Shown: positions 28,595 through 38,083 of the stretch, in pieces
Layout: each line of letters starts with the position of its first letter
Numbering within the stretch: the first letter of the stretch is position 1
Assembly (NCBI GenBank): GCA_021161835.1
Contig: JAGGZV010000027.1
Location: forward strand, 1 to 38,083
DNA: 38,083 bases
Origin: Thermotogae bacterium
GTDB taxonomy: Bacteria > Thermotogota > Thermotogae > UBA12178
Direction of reading: 5' to 3'
Translations under genes and position numbers: made by a program
Notes under the pieces: model-generated
What the model was told of the DNA's origin: nothing
The model's input: the letters and a program-made list of their open reading frames with translations, nothing else
Databases searched by the model: none

Positions 28595-28716
28595 ACAATG
28601 ATACCTCCCCTCCTGGAGAACTGAGGTAACGAGACATGTATACTACATAATAACGCACTTCCATGAAAAAACGTTAACGGGCTTTTTCCATTGCAGAGAG
28701 GCAAATCAATGGGTCT

Positions 28717-30891
28717 TCAAAAATCGTACATGAGATGCCTATCTTCCAGTATCATCTTAATGAAAACCTCCACTATTTCTGGATCGAACTGAGTACCTGC
28801 ATTGCTTCTCAATTCTTCCAAACATTTTTCCAGCGAGTAGCTGGGTTTGTAAGGTCTGCCACTTTTCATAGCCTCGAAAGCATCTACCACAGCTATTATA
28901 CGAGCTTCGAGAGGTATGTCCTTCGTTCCACGAGGATAACCCTTCCCGTTGGGGCGTTCATGATGATGCAGGACTATTTCGGCAATTTCCTGCAGCAATC
29001 TGGATGTCCTGAGTATCTCATAGCCATATATGGGATGCTTCTTTATCTCCTCAAATTCTTCCTCGGAAAGCCTGGCGGGTTTATTCAGTATACTCGAGGA
29101 GATCAATATTTTCCCTATATCGTGCAAAAGACCGGCCCAGTAAACTTTCCGTATATCTTCGGGTTTCAATCCAAGTATCTCGGCCAGCCTTGCAGAATAT
29201 ACAGCAACAAATTCGGAATGTCCTTTCGTGTAATAATCGTGTATCTCCAGCACTTTTATCAGAGAAAGTATTATCTCTTTCTGGAACTCCCCCTGAATTT
29301 TAGAATATCTTTTCATAGTCAGAAATGCGGAAGCGAGATTGGAAAGCGAGTGTGCCACACGCATGGATTCTTCGCTGAAGATTGTACCGCTCTCTTTGGA
29401 AATGTTCAAGAACACCTGTCCTCCTACCTCCTCTCCCACATAGAGAGGCATCGAGAGTGTCACATGAACCGGTTTGAAGGCCTGAGATACGTTGTTGGCT
29501 AACTCCTCAGACATGGCATCGAATCTGAGCATGGCACCTGTAAATTGCTTGATATCCTCGTACGTAATTACATGTTCTTTTTTCAAATTCAACTTTCTTA
29601 AAGCTCTTTCATCATGTCCGACAGCGGCCAAATATCTGGCTTCATTACCTTCAAAAACCATAACACTTCCGCAATCGGCTTCAGGAATCAAGTGAATCGC
29701 TATCCTCAAAAGGTCCCTTAGAAACCTTTCTTCTTTAGCTTCCTTTATACCCAGGTTGGAAGTCAGCTCTATCATATCCTCGAGATTGGAAACAAGCATG
29801 TCGATCCTTCGATACGAAGCCTCCAGGTCTTCATACATCTGATTCAACTCTTCATTCATGCTTTCCAGTTCTTCATTGTAGGCATCGATTTCCTCTGCTT
29901 CCCTTCGTAAATTATCGAAAAGCATTAACGTGTATTCCAAAAGATTTGCCAGTGCCTCAATGTACTTCTGATTTTCGCGAAGTGAATATTTCTTCTCCTT
30001 TGCATCCAGCAGCTTACGCGTAAAGAATTCCTCCAGTTCACTTATATCTTCTTTGGGAAGCTTATGTTTTCTACCTGCAACTATGTTGTGAAAACCCGTA
30101 ATAAATCTGACGATGTCCCTGTATTCCAGCTTGGCTACCGTTAGATGAACATCAAGATGTTTCGTCCTCAGAAGTACGAACAGGAAAAGAATGAGAGAGA
30201 TCAGAATAACGCCTGCGAAAGTATAAGCGGTTGTTGTCACATCTTTGAGGTAATAAACCCTGAGATTTGGTAACTTGTCATACTCAGCTTTTCTAACCAC
30301 CAACAATCTGAATCCTTTGAAAATGAGAGGCCTCATCTTCATCGTGCTGCCCAGGTAGCTCTCATTGGTGCTCCATTTGCACACTCCACCAGGTGTGAGA
30401 GCAACCACCTCTCCCACACCTGGAGTATGGAAAATGATATCTTCAGTATCCATGGTCATGATGGCTATGGCATCTTCAGATACCCTATTGACAAAGTGCA
30501 AGCGTCCTTTACCGTCCACGATATCCGGATAGAAAATCAGGTAAAACGATCCCACCGGGAGTTTCTCCGCTTCATTGAAAACTGGCGTGGAGCGAATGTT
30601 TAGACCTTCCACCCAGGATGGGTATCCCTTCTTGATGTTCCCATCCATATCCGCTATGTAAAAGGTGCGGGATAAAGAAGGTTTTCTGGAACCGTCGATT
30701 TTCACTTCTCTTTCCATCTTGCCGATCATTCTGTTGAACCTTTCCACCATCAACATGGAAACCGTTCTCACGTGTTCCGCTATGTAGAAGAAAACGAGGA
30801 AACTGAAAATCGCCATTTCCACCAACAGCAGACACCAGGTTAAATTCAAATGACGTCTGGAGGTCCTGTATATCTCATCAAAACTTCTCAT
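28717..30891 (-). CDS. membrane-anchored sensor with GAF-like region and C-terminal HD-GYP domain (putative c-di-GMP phosphodiesterase)
   Basis: HDIGK and HHERPNGKGYPRG motifs; two hydrophobic helices flanking an extracytoplasmic domain; ATG 30891 overlaps the upstream stop (ATGA). Confidence 0.9.
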   Translation of the reverse strand: MRSFDEIYRTSRRHLNLTWCLLLVEMAIFSFLVFFYIAEHVRTVSMLMVERFNRMIGKMEREVKIDGSRKPSLSRTFYIADMDGNIKKGYPSWVEGLNIRSTPVFNEAEKLPVGSFYLIFYPDIVDGKGRLHFVNRVSEDAIAIMTMDTEDIIFHTPGVGEVVALTPGGVCKWSTNESYLGSTMKMRPLIFKGFRLLVVRKAEYDKLPNLRVYYLKDVTTTAYTFAGVILISLILFLFVLLRTKHLDVHLTVAKLEYRDIVRFITGFHNIVAGRKHKLPKEDISELEEFFTRKLLDAKEKKYSLRENQKYIEALANLLEYTLMLFDNLRREAEEIDAYNEELESMNEELNQMYEDLEASYRRIDMLVSNLEDMIELTSNLGIKEAKEERFLRDLLRIAIHLIPEADCGSVMVFEGNEARYLAAVGHDERALRKLNLKKEHVITYEDIKQFTGAMLRFDAMSEELANNVSQAFKPVHVTLSMPLYVGEEVGGQVFLNISKESGTIFSEESMRVAHSLSNLASAFLTMKRYSKIQGEFQKEIILSLIKVLEIHDYYTKGHSEFVAVYSARLAEILGLKPEDIRKVYWAGLLHDIGKILISSSILNKPARLSEEEFEEIKKHPIYGYEILRTSRLLQEIAEIVLHHHERPNGKGYPRGTKDIPLEARIIAVVDAFEAMKSGRPYKPSYSLEKCLEELRSNAGTQFDPEIVEVFIKMILEDRHLMYDF

Positions 30892-31985
30892 TGATTCACC
30901 CCACCCGCTGAAAAGAACTCGTTTCTGTACATTCCTATTGTTTCCACGTGCCGATTCATCATACGGGAAATGTACACGTATTCTGACGCAGCATCTCCAC
31001 AATCGTTCATGTAGATCCTGCCGAAAGCTCCCTCGTATATGCGTGGCGTGTCGAAATAACGTATTATCTTCTCACGTTTTCCTCCCACCTTCTCTATTGC
31101 CTTATACAGATTTTCCATTATCATAAAAGAGTAGAGTACTGCGGTGGAAATGCCAGCTCCCGTCGCTTTTCTGAACTCTTCCACCAATTCTTCGAATTTT
31201 CGGATTCTTGGTGTAAACATCGATACAACAACGAGGCCGTTCAACGAAGGATTCCAGTAGTATCCGGTAGACTGTTCGTAACCCCCCCAAGGTGAAGACA
31301 CCAGTGGTATGGTTTCATCGTACGATCTTATGGTTTTAACTGCCATGAGTAATTCAGAAGGTGAAAGCACGAGCACGATCACATCTGGATCAAAGGATTC
31401 CATGGCCGCTATTATGGTATTCGGTACATCGGAAAGAACAAGAGTTTCTACCTTTCCCTTGAACGATTCAGTGAAGGCATTCACGTATCCCTTCGTGTAC
31501 TCAGTGTTGTAAGAAGATTCAATTATCAATGTTCTCTCAAAACCCTGCTCGTTCGTATAACGTGCTGCGTAACGAGCCAGCACATCATTGGTATCGATAA
31601 ATCTGTAATAATTGTCTTTCCGATCGGAAATCAAGGCGGTGGTAGTGGTGATACCAAAGGTAGGCACACCAGTCTTGGCTGCGAGATCAGCAAGTACGAC
31701 CCCTTCGGTACTGAGAGCTCCTCCGATTACCGCGCAAACACCCTGCTCAACCAGTTTCATGTAAGCTTCACGTATCTCGTATGGATCTCTTCTGGGACTT
31801 TCAACGTACAGTTTTACACGTTTGAAGCCTATTTTGGGGTGCTTACTCACCCAGAACTTTACGGCGAGAATTTCTTCCATTCCCGATATAGAATCAGCCG
31901 GTATCACCACTCCTATTTTGATCGGACAAAAAAGACAGTCAACAACCATTAACACTACAATAAATGCGCATATCAACAGCCACAT
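30888..31985 (-). CDS. periplasmic substrate-binding protein (Peripla_BP_6 / LivJ-like)
   Basis: Hydrophobic N-terminus then IKIGVVIPADSISGMEEILAVKFWV, CAVIGGALSTEGVVLADLAAKTGVPTFGITTTTALIS. True start uncertain. Confidence 0.8.
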   Translation of the reverse strand: MWLLICAFIVVLMVVDCLFCPIKIGVVIPADSISGMEEILAVKFWVSKHPKIGFKRVKLYVESPRRDPYEIREAYMKLVEQGVCAVIGGALSTEGVVLADLAAKTGVPTFGITTTTALISDRKDNYYRFIDTNDVLARYAARYTNEQGFERTLIIESSYNTEYTKGYVNAFTESFKGKVETLVLSDVPNTIIAAMESFDPDVIVLVLSPSELLMAVKTIRSYDETIPLVSSPWGGYEQSTGYYWNPSLNGLVVVSMFTPRIRKFEELVEEFRKATGAGISTAVLYSFMIMENLYKAIEKVGGKREKIIRYFDTPRIYEGAFGRIYMNDCGDAASEYVYISRMMNRHVETIGMYRNEFFSAGGVNQ

Positions 31986-32243
31986 TGCAAGGTTGCGTGT
32001 GGTGATCGTTTCGCCCTCCTTTTCATACCCCTTGGTCCACGCTTGCTTCGATATTTAATTTTATTATTTAAATAATTTACTAAACAGTAACATAGTAATA
32101 ACCCAAAATACGATTAATAGTGGTTGATGTATAAAATTATCATGCAACATTTGCGAATAAAAGTATTTTGTGTAACATTTGATAGAACATTTGAATACAC
32201 ATCGTACATTATCCCGATCCCCAATAAGAAGCCATTCAAACCC

Positions 32244-35132
32244 TCATTCTTTGGTATCTTGAGTGATACATGCCAGCACATTCAGAACCTCACTTCGTTT
32301 AATGCCATCCAGCTGTACAGCTTTTTCGCTTACCATCTTTCCACTTTTCAGCAGGCCAGATGGGACCAGTTTTCGAGAGTGTACAAGTATCAGCCTTGAC
32401 TTCTTCTCATTGTATATCACCTTCACGAACCCGGAATTCTTCAAACGTGCACGCATCCTTGCATACTCCAGAAGCCTCTCTAAAGTTTCCGGCGGCTTGC
32501 CAAATCTGTCCCTCATTTCTTCGGCAATTTCGTCGACCTGCTTTTCATCGGCTGTGGCTATACGTCTGTAATACCTCACTCTCTCCATGGTGTCCACAAT
32601 GTAATCCGAGGGTATTATTAAATCAGCAGGAATGCCTTCCATTTCCAGTGCTATTTCTTCCAGTTCCATCTTTCCATGTTTGAGTTTTTCCATCACCTCT
32701 TTCAAAACCTTGTTGTACATGATCAAACCAATGGCGTTTATTCGACCATGCTGTTTGGTACCGAATATTTCGCCGGCCCCCCGGGTTTCCAAATCCATCA
32801 ACGCCAGTTTAAAAGCACTACCAGGTTTTTCAAGTGTTTTCAATATCTCCAGCCTTTTACTACCCTTCCCGCTCAGTTTTCTTGGATCGTAGAAAAGATA
32901 AGCGAACGCACGTCTATCACTTCTGCCAACTCTACCCCTCAACTGATAAAGATCGCTGATACCATACCTGTGAGCATCGTGAAGTATCAATGTATTGGCA
33001 TTAGGTACGTCAATACCGAACTGCACTATCGGTGTAGCCACGAGCACATCCAGGTCCCCACTCCTGAAACGTTGCATAATTTCGTCGACCCTCACCCTTG
33101 ACATCCGCCCATGTACCATCTCTACGGATGCACCGGGAACAAGCTTTCTCAACATATCCACCACTTCTTCCATTCCCTCTATACGACTCTTTATGTAAAA
33201 AACCTGTCCACCGCGTTGCAGTTCTCTCAGTATGGCCAGCCTAACCAGTTTCCAGTTGAAAGGAACAACAAAGGTTACAACAGGCTTTCTACCCAGAGGC
33301 GGGGTCGAAATCACAGAGAGATCTTTTAAACCGGATAATGCCATGTGAAGTGTTCGGGGAATGGGCGTAGCTGAAAGACTCAAGACGTTGACGGACATGC
33401 GTAGTTTCTTGAAATGTTCTTTCTGTCTGACGCCAAATCTCTGTTCTTCATCGATTACAACGAGTGCGAGATTGGCAAATTCTACATCTGGAACCAGCAA
33501 CGCATGTGTTCCCACCACAATATCTATTCTGCCCGATCGTAAACCTTCTTTTATGTTCTCGCGCATGATTTTCGACGTTCTGCCATCCAGTATCTCCACG
33601 TTAATGCCAAAAGGTTCCAAACGTTCCTTAAAGCTTTGAAAATGCTGTCTTGCCAATACGGTGGTGGGTGCCAACACCACCACCTGACCTCCACCCAACA
33701 CCACACGGAATGCAGCTCGTAAAGCCACCTCCGTCTTACCGTATCCCGCATCACCACAAACCAACCTGTCCATGGGATGGGATGCTTCAAGATCATTCAG
33801 TACGTCATTTATCGCCGTTATCTGATCCTTGGTCTCAATATATGGGAAAGTTTTCACAAATTCTTCCTCAATATCTTCCACCTTATTAAAACTCTGGCCT
33901 TTTATAACCTTGCGCGTGGCATGAATCTGCGCTATCTCACGCACTTCAGCTTCCAATTCCTTCTTTATCTTTTTCAAACGTTTTCGCCAGGGAATTAGAG
34001 CAAGAGAATCGAGCTGTACATTCTGGCCACCTATGTAAGAATGAACTTTGTGAAACCTATCCAGCGGGACGTAGAGGACCCCATCTCTGTACTTTATCAC
34101 CATGTACTCTCTTTTCCCCAGGATCGTTTCTACCACTTTCGTTCCTTCGTAAATCCCTATGCCGAAATCTTCATGTACAACTGGATCCCCCTTACTGAAT
34201 TCCTCAAATTCCGCTTCATGATACTCTTCTTTCTTTTCCACAGTGATTGTTATTCTGGGAACCTTCTTCAATTCGACTCTTACAATTTCCCTGGCCCCAT
34301 CGTAGAAATTGGCCAGCTGATTGGGGCCACTTTTCATGAACGATTCCAGCAGTCTTCGCTCAACGCAGAATTCCTCAACGTCTTTCACGAAACTCCTGTA
34401 AGTTTTCAACGTTTTGCCTTCATCGACGATTATCAATTTATAGTTTTTATCACGCCATATGAAGAATGGTTGCTCTCTCGTCAAGGAAGGTATCTTGTCC
34501 AGCAGTGTTCCCACATCCATACCGAGTTCTCCAGCCAGTTCAACAAGCTTCTCCACTTTCTCCTCATCATGTACCCATTCAGCTGCAGGATGAATGGATA
34601 CCTCAGAAATATCACTTTGTAGAGAACGCTGCGTCACAGGATCGAAATACCTCATCCTCTCCATTTTTTCAAATCCCATCTCGAGCCTCACGGCCCGCAT
34701 TTCAACCGGATCGAAGATGTCCACAATCATGCCCCGTTTGGCGAACTGTGCAGGAGACCTGACAGTGTATACCCTCTCATATCCACACTGGACCAGTTTC
34801 ATAAAGAATTCATCGGTGAGGGAAGAATTAACACTCAGATGTTGAAGATATCTGCGGTACTCTTTCCACTCAAGCGTTGGGGTCAGAAACGCACGCAGCG
34901 TCCCCACGACAGCGTTAATGTCACCTCTGGACAACAGATACAACACTTTCAAGCGCTGGCCAATTACCCTTCGAGAAGGCTTCAAATTGTCGAATGGAAA
35001 GACATCGTGAGAGGGATAGTAGAAATATCCAAGATGGTGGGATAAACTCATGGCAATTTTCTCACTGGGTACCAGTATGAAGTTGAAAGATTCATCATCG
35101 AGTATTTCATTGAGCCGCTCAACCGTCAACAC
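32244..35132 (-). CDS. mfd: transcription-repair coupling factor Mfd
   Basis: RNAP-interaction region (KGDPVVHEDFGIGIYEG), helicase motifs GDAGYGKTEVALRAAFRVV, VIDEEQRFGV, LSATPIPRTLHMALSG, YQLRGRVGRS. Confidence 0.95.
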   Translation of the reverse strand: MLTVERLNEILDDESFNFILVPSEKIAMSLSHHLGYFYYPSHDVFPFDNLKPSRRVIGQRLKVLYLLSRGDINAVVGTLRAFLTPTLEWKEYRRYLQHLSVNSSLTDEFFMKLVQCGYERVYTVRSPAQFAKRGMIVDIFDPVEMRAVRLEMGFEKMERMRYFDPVTQRSLQSDISEVSIHPAAEWVHDEEKVEKLVELAGELGMDVGTLLDKIPSLTREQPFFIWRDKNYKLIIVDEGKTLKTYRSFVKDVEEFCVERRLLESFMKSGPNQLANFYDGAREIVRVELKKVPRITITVEKKEEYHEAEFEEFSKGDPVVHEDFGIGIYEGTKVVETILGKREYMVIKYRDGVLYVPLDRFHKVHSYIGGQNVQLDSLALIPWRKRLKKIKKELEAEVREIAQIHATRKVIKGQSFNKVEDIEEEFVKTFPYIETKDQITAINDVLNDLEASHPMDRLVCGDAGYGKTEVALRAAFRVVLGGGQVVVLAPTTVLARQHFQSFKERLEPFGINVEILDGRTSKIMRENIKEGLRSGRIDIVVGTHALLVPDVEFANLALVVIDEEQRFGVRQKEHFKKLRMSVNVLSLSATPIPRTLHMALSGLKDLSVISTPPLGRKPVVTFVVPFNWKLVRLAILRELQRGGQVFYIKSRIEGMEEVVDMLRKLVPGASVEMVHGRMSRVRVDEIMQRFRSGDLDVLVATPIVQFGIDVPNANTLILHDAHRYGISDLYQLRGRVGRSDRRAFAYLFYDPRKLSGKGSKRLEILKTLEKPGSAFKLALMDLETRGAGEIFGTKQHGRINAIGLIMYNKVLKEVMEKLKHGKMELEEIALEMEGIPADLIIPSDYIVDTMERVRYYRRIATADEKQVDEIAEEMRDRFGKPPETLERLLEYARMRARLKNSGFVKVIYNEKKSRLILVHSRKLVPSGLLKSGKMVSEKAVQLDGIKRSEVLNVLACITQDTKE

Positions 35133-36399
35133 GGCTCTTCACCAGCTCGTTTAGGATCTTAAGCACCTTTGCCCCCGCTCCGTCCAGAGATCTGTGCTCT
35201 CTCACATACTCGAAATTGGCCTCCACTTTCCTGTGCAGTTCCTCTGGCGCGGCCTTCAAAAACCTCAAAACAGCTTCACAAAAACTTTTGGGATCACCGG
35301 GTTTATAGAAGAAAGCTCCGTTTGTATGCTTTACAGGCAGACCAGGAAGATCCACGGAAATTATGGGAATCTTTGAAGCCATGTAATCCACCAGCTTGTT
35401 GGAACTCACGCCCGCTTCCTTAAGATCCGAAGGCACCAGTGGGAACACGGCAGCATCTACCGATTTCAAGAGATATGGAACACAATCCTTCGAAATTGCA
35501 GAATGGAAGTAAACGCTAGTGATACCATTGCGCTTGGTGAACTCAACCAGATTGTTTTTCTCAGGACCACTTCCAAACAAGTGTAACTCCAGTGGAACTT
35601 TGTGAACTTTCACGAGCATTTCGAAACCCTTTATTACAGTTTCCAGATCGTTGAAAGGTCCATGTGCCCCCAGATACACCAATTTACGCCTGTTGGAAGA
35701 AGTATCAAAGGGAAGATCACATTTTTCCATCCTCTCGTATCGCCCAAGATCAACGAAGTTGGGTATTATCGTCGTCTTACTTTGAAACCTGTACATACCC
35801 TTATCCCGAAGATGGTCCAGGAAAGACGGCATAAGCGCAATGATATGATCTGCTTTTTTGTAAGCTTTTCTTTCCAGTAAAGAAAAATATATCGCAACAG
35901 GGTTGTACTTGCTCATTTTGCCCGAATGTATCAACGTCTCAGGCCATATATCCCGTACTTCTACGATCAGGGGTATACTGTACTTCTTCGAAAGTTTGAT
36001 ACCCGCACACCAGGCCAACGGATGCACAGAAGAAGCCCACATGACATTAGGGTGTTCCTCCATGCCGGTAGCAATTTTCAAAACGTTCCTGTAATAGTCC
36101 CACATGTTCAAAAATCTTTTCACACTGTTTTCCTTGCATGGACGGGTTTCAACTATCTGAAAGATAACACCATCCTCGATGATTTCTTCTCTGGAGCCAA
36201 AACGCTCTTTCCAGGATGTATCGAGGAGGTGTTGATGATTAGCAACGAAGATGCGCACTTTATAACCACGTTTCACCAGATAACGTGCTATATCGAAATG
36301 TCGTGTACCACTTCCCAGGGCAGGTGGCACAGCATAATGATTGAGAATCCAAACGTTACAACTTTCCTTCTTTTTTTCCACGTCACAAATCTCCCCCAT
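35119..36399 (-). CDS. GT4-like glycosyltransferase
   Basis: VWILNHYAVPPALGSGTRHFDIARYLVKRGYKVRIF; KLVYLGAHGPFNDLETVIKGFEML; SSNKLVDYMASKIPIISVDLPG. ATG at 36399 is a likely start; the ORF track starts at 36438. Confidence 0.85.
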   Translation of the reverse strand: MGEICDVEKKKESCNVWILNHYAVPPALGSGTRHFDIARYLVKRGYKVRIFVANHQHLLDTSWKERFGSREEIIEDGVIFQIVETRPCKENSVKRFLNMWDYYRNVLKIATGMEEHPNVMWASSVHPLAWCAGIKLSKKYSIPLIVEVRDIWPETLIHSGKMSKYNPVAIYFSLLERKAYKKADHIIALMPSFLDHLRDKGMYRFQSKTTIIPNFVDLGRYERMEKCDLPFDTSSNRRKLVYLGAHGPFNDLETVIKGFEMLVKVHKVPLELHLFGSGPEKNNLVEFTKRNGITSVYFHSAISKDCVPYLLKSVDAAVFPLVPSDLKEAGVSSNKLVDYMASKIPIISVDLPGLPVKHTNGAFFYKPGDPKSFCEAVLRFLKAAPEELHRKVEANFEYVREHRSLDGAGAKVLKILNELVKSRVDG

Positions 36400-36451
36400 C
36401 TTTCTGGGAAATCTTCCTGGATTTCGCCGTTCTGTCAACTATATTCTAACG

Positions 36452-38083
36452 TCAACTCCTGCCCATTTTCACAAGCCAGGAGAGATAATCCCTGCTTTCC
36501 TTCATGAGATACAATTCTGCTTCTTTCCTCACTTCTTCGGGTACTTCCCTGGGAACACGTTCTCCCTCATCGTCCATCAGTGAGAAAAAATATTCACGGC
36601 CATTTTCTTTCACCAACTTCCAATCCTGCGATCGGAAGGAAACTATGTGCAGGCCTTCGAAGGAAGGATCATGACTTTCCTGGTTCCTTTTTCGATATCC
36701 TTCGGTTATCACGAGCTTTCTCTCGTTTCTAAGAAAAGAATATCCTCGACCGAAGCGTGGCATCGAAGCTACAACATCGGTTATGAAAGCGGGCACATCC
36801 ACCAGAGATACAAGTGTATTGTCCAACTTCCGAAGGTCCTCCAGTAAATTTTCATCTTCAGTTATAACGTAAAAAGGTATGTGAATGAGTTCATCGTACA
36901 CCCAACCCGGATGTTCGTAAAAACCCCGTTCCATGAATCCCTGACCATGATCGGAAAGAAGAAGTAGCAGTCGTGGTGGTGGCACTATTTTCACGATGTT
37001 CGATATCACGTCCATCACTCTGGCCAAAGTCATACGCCTGGCTTCTTTGAGGATATCCAGTTCCTCCGGAGAAACGCTCTTGGTTCTTCTGTATTTCTCA
37101 CTGTTCAGGATGCGCTCAGTGTGTTTTCTCAGATCCTCAGGTAGATAAGATAAATGTGAGTACTTTCCATGCACATCCATGAACTGAAACCAGGCAAAGA
37201 CATGTTCACGATGGCCACTGTTCCACCACTTGATGAAACTACTGTACACATCCTCGCACGAAGGGAAGCCATAGTTCATCAAGTTTTGCGTTGCCACTCC
37301 CTTGAAACGTTCCTCGAAATAATCGAAAAACCTATCGAATCGAGCATATGCGTCAGAACAATAAAGGTTTCCTCCGTTGTGGCCGAAGGTATGATAACCA
37401 CAGTTTTTCAGGATCTGCGCCAGAGGTACAACTTTTTTGCCTCTGTCCATAGCATAAATACCGTAGAATAAACCAAGCATGGCAAAAGGAGTACTCGGCC
37501 CTGATGAAAAGGCACGTTTAAATTTAACGGGATCGAAATCCTGGATACGCTCTTCCAGAAATTTCCCTTCATCATATCTCAGGGAATCTATCACAAACAA
37601 CAATATGTTGGGATGTCTCCAGGATTCACGGTGAATGACAACTTGAGTGGCTACTTTCTTTTCCTCTTCCTCAAAAAGCTCTTTGATCTTTCTCACCTGT
37701 TCATCGAGAGAGTAAGTTTCCACAAACTTCCTGTATTTACTGGAATCGTAGTTTTCGCTTGTGATCATCTCCACTGCTTCATCCACCGTATCGAATATGT
37801 ATTCACGCGGATAAAATTCTGAAGCCACATAGAAATTGTGGATCACCGGTTTTATGCCTTTGGCCATCGCTTCCATTATAGCCACACCATATCCCTCATG
37901 TATGCTGGTTGAAAGAAATACATCTTTGTCTTCCAACCACTCGTCGGTGTCATCCACCCAGCCCTCGAAGGTAAAATGATCTTCAAGCTTCATCTCACGC
38001 AGGATGTAATTCAAATAATCCCATATCCTGTCATCCTGTACTTTTCCGCCCCAATATATCCTGTACCGCTCGTCGATATCAAC
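36452..38083 (-). CDS. fusion protein: glycosyltransferase C-terminal domain followed by sulfatase/alkaline-phosphatase-superfamily domain (5' end beyond window)
   Basis: Frame stays open to the window end. GT-B signature FLSTSIHEGYGVAIMEAMAKGIKPVIHNF, then sulfatase-like NILLFVIDSLRYDEG, FAWFQFMDVHGKYSHL, LLLLSDHGQGFMERGFYEHPGWVYDELIHIPFYV. Confidence 0.85.
   Translation of the reverse strand, partial: VDIDERYRIYWGGKVQDDRIWDYLNYILREMKLEDHFTFEGWVDDTDEWLEDKDVFLSTSIHEGYGVAIMEAMAKGIKPVIHNFYVASEFYPREYIFDTVDEAVEMITSENYDSSKYRKFVETYSLDEQVRKIKELFEEEEKKVATQVVIHRESWRHPNILLFVIDSLRYDEGKFLEERIQDFDPVKFKRAFSSGPSTPFAMLGLFYGIYAMDRGKKVVPLAQILKNCGYHTFGHNGGNLYCSDAYARFDRFFDYFEERFKGVATQNLMNYGFPSCEDVYSSFIKWWNSGHREHVFAWFQFMDVHGKYSHLSYLPEDLRKHTERILNSEKYRRTKSVSPEELDILKEARRMTLARVMDVISNIVKIVPPPRLLLLLSDHGQGFMERGFYEHPGWVYDELIHIPFYVITEDENLLEDLRKLDNTLVSLVDVPAFITDVVASMPRFGRGYSFLRNERKLVITEGYRKRNQESHDPSFEGLHIVSFRSQDWKLVKENGREYFFSLMDDEGERVPREVPEEVRKEAELYLMKESRDYLSWLVKMGRS

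Noticed and set aside
28660-28716. Intrinsic terminator between the HD-GYP gene and purE
   Set aside because: CCATTG/CAATGG is followed by A-residues on the coding strand, and the GTTAAC-centred element has no proper stem-loop.

Overview
The window looks like a Thermotogota-type chromosome segment (inferred from gene content and fusions; no taxonomy search was possible). It is mostly tightly packed biosynthetic operons. Plus strand, from the left: the 3' end of an alpha/beta hydrolase; an archaeal-type AAA ATPase gene bracketed by three copies of an 18-bp palindrome; and a complete shikimate/aromatic operon (aroH-aroF-tyrA-aroA-aroE-aroC-aroKB-aroQ). Minus strand: a dnaK-hsp20-clpC heat-shock operon; a TPP-riboswitch-controlled thiamine operon (thi4-thiC-TIM barrel gene-thiDN); a ten-gene purine operon (purE-C-S-Q-L-F-N-H-D-M); a periplasmic binding protein/HD-GYP pair; mfd; a GT4 glycosyltransferase; and a partial glycosyltransferase-sulfatase fusion. 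The strongest find is ahead of the aromatic operon. A consensus promoter is followed by an unannotated 26-codon ORF containing Phe-Trp-Phe-Tyr-Ser-Tyr, then mutually exclusive RNA helices ending in an 11-bp GNRA-capped terminator with a U-tract. This reads as a ribosome-mediated attenuator that would sense all three aromatic amino acids. The palindrome-bracketed ATPase cassette is the second most interesting item.
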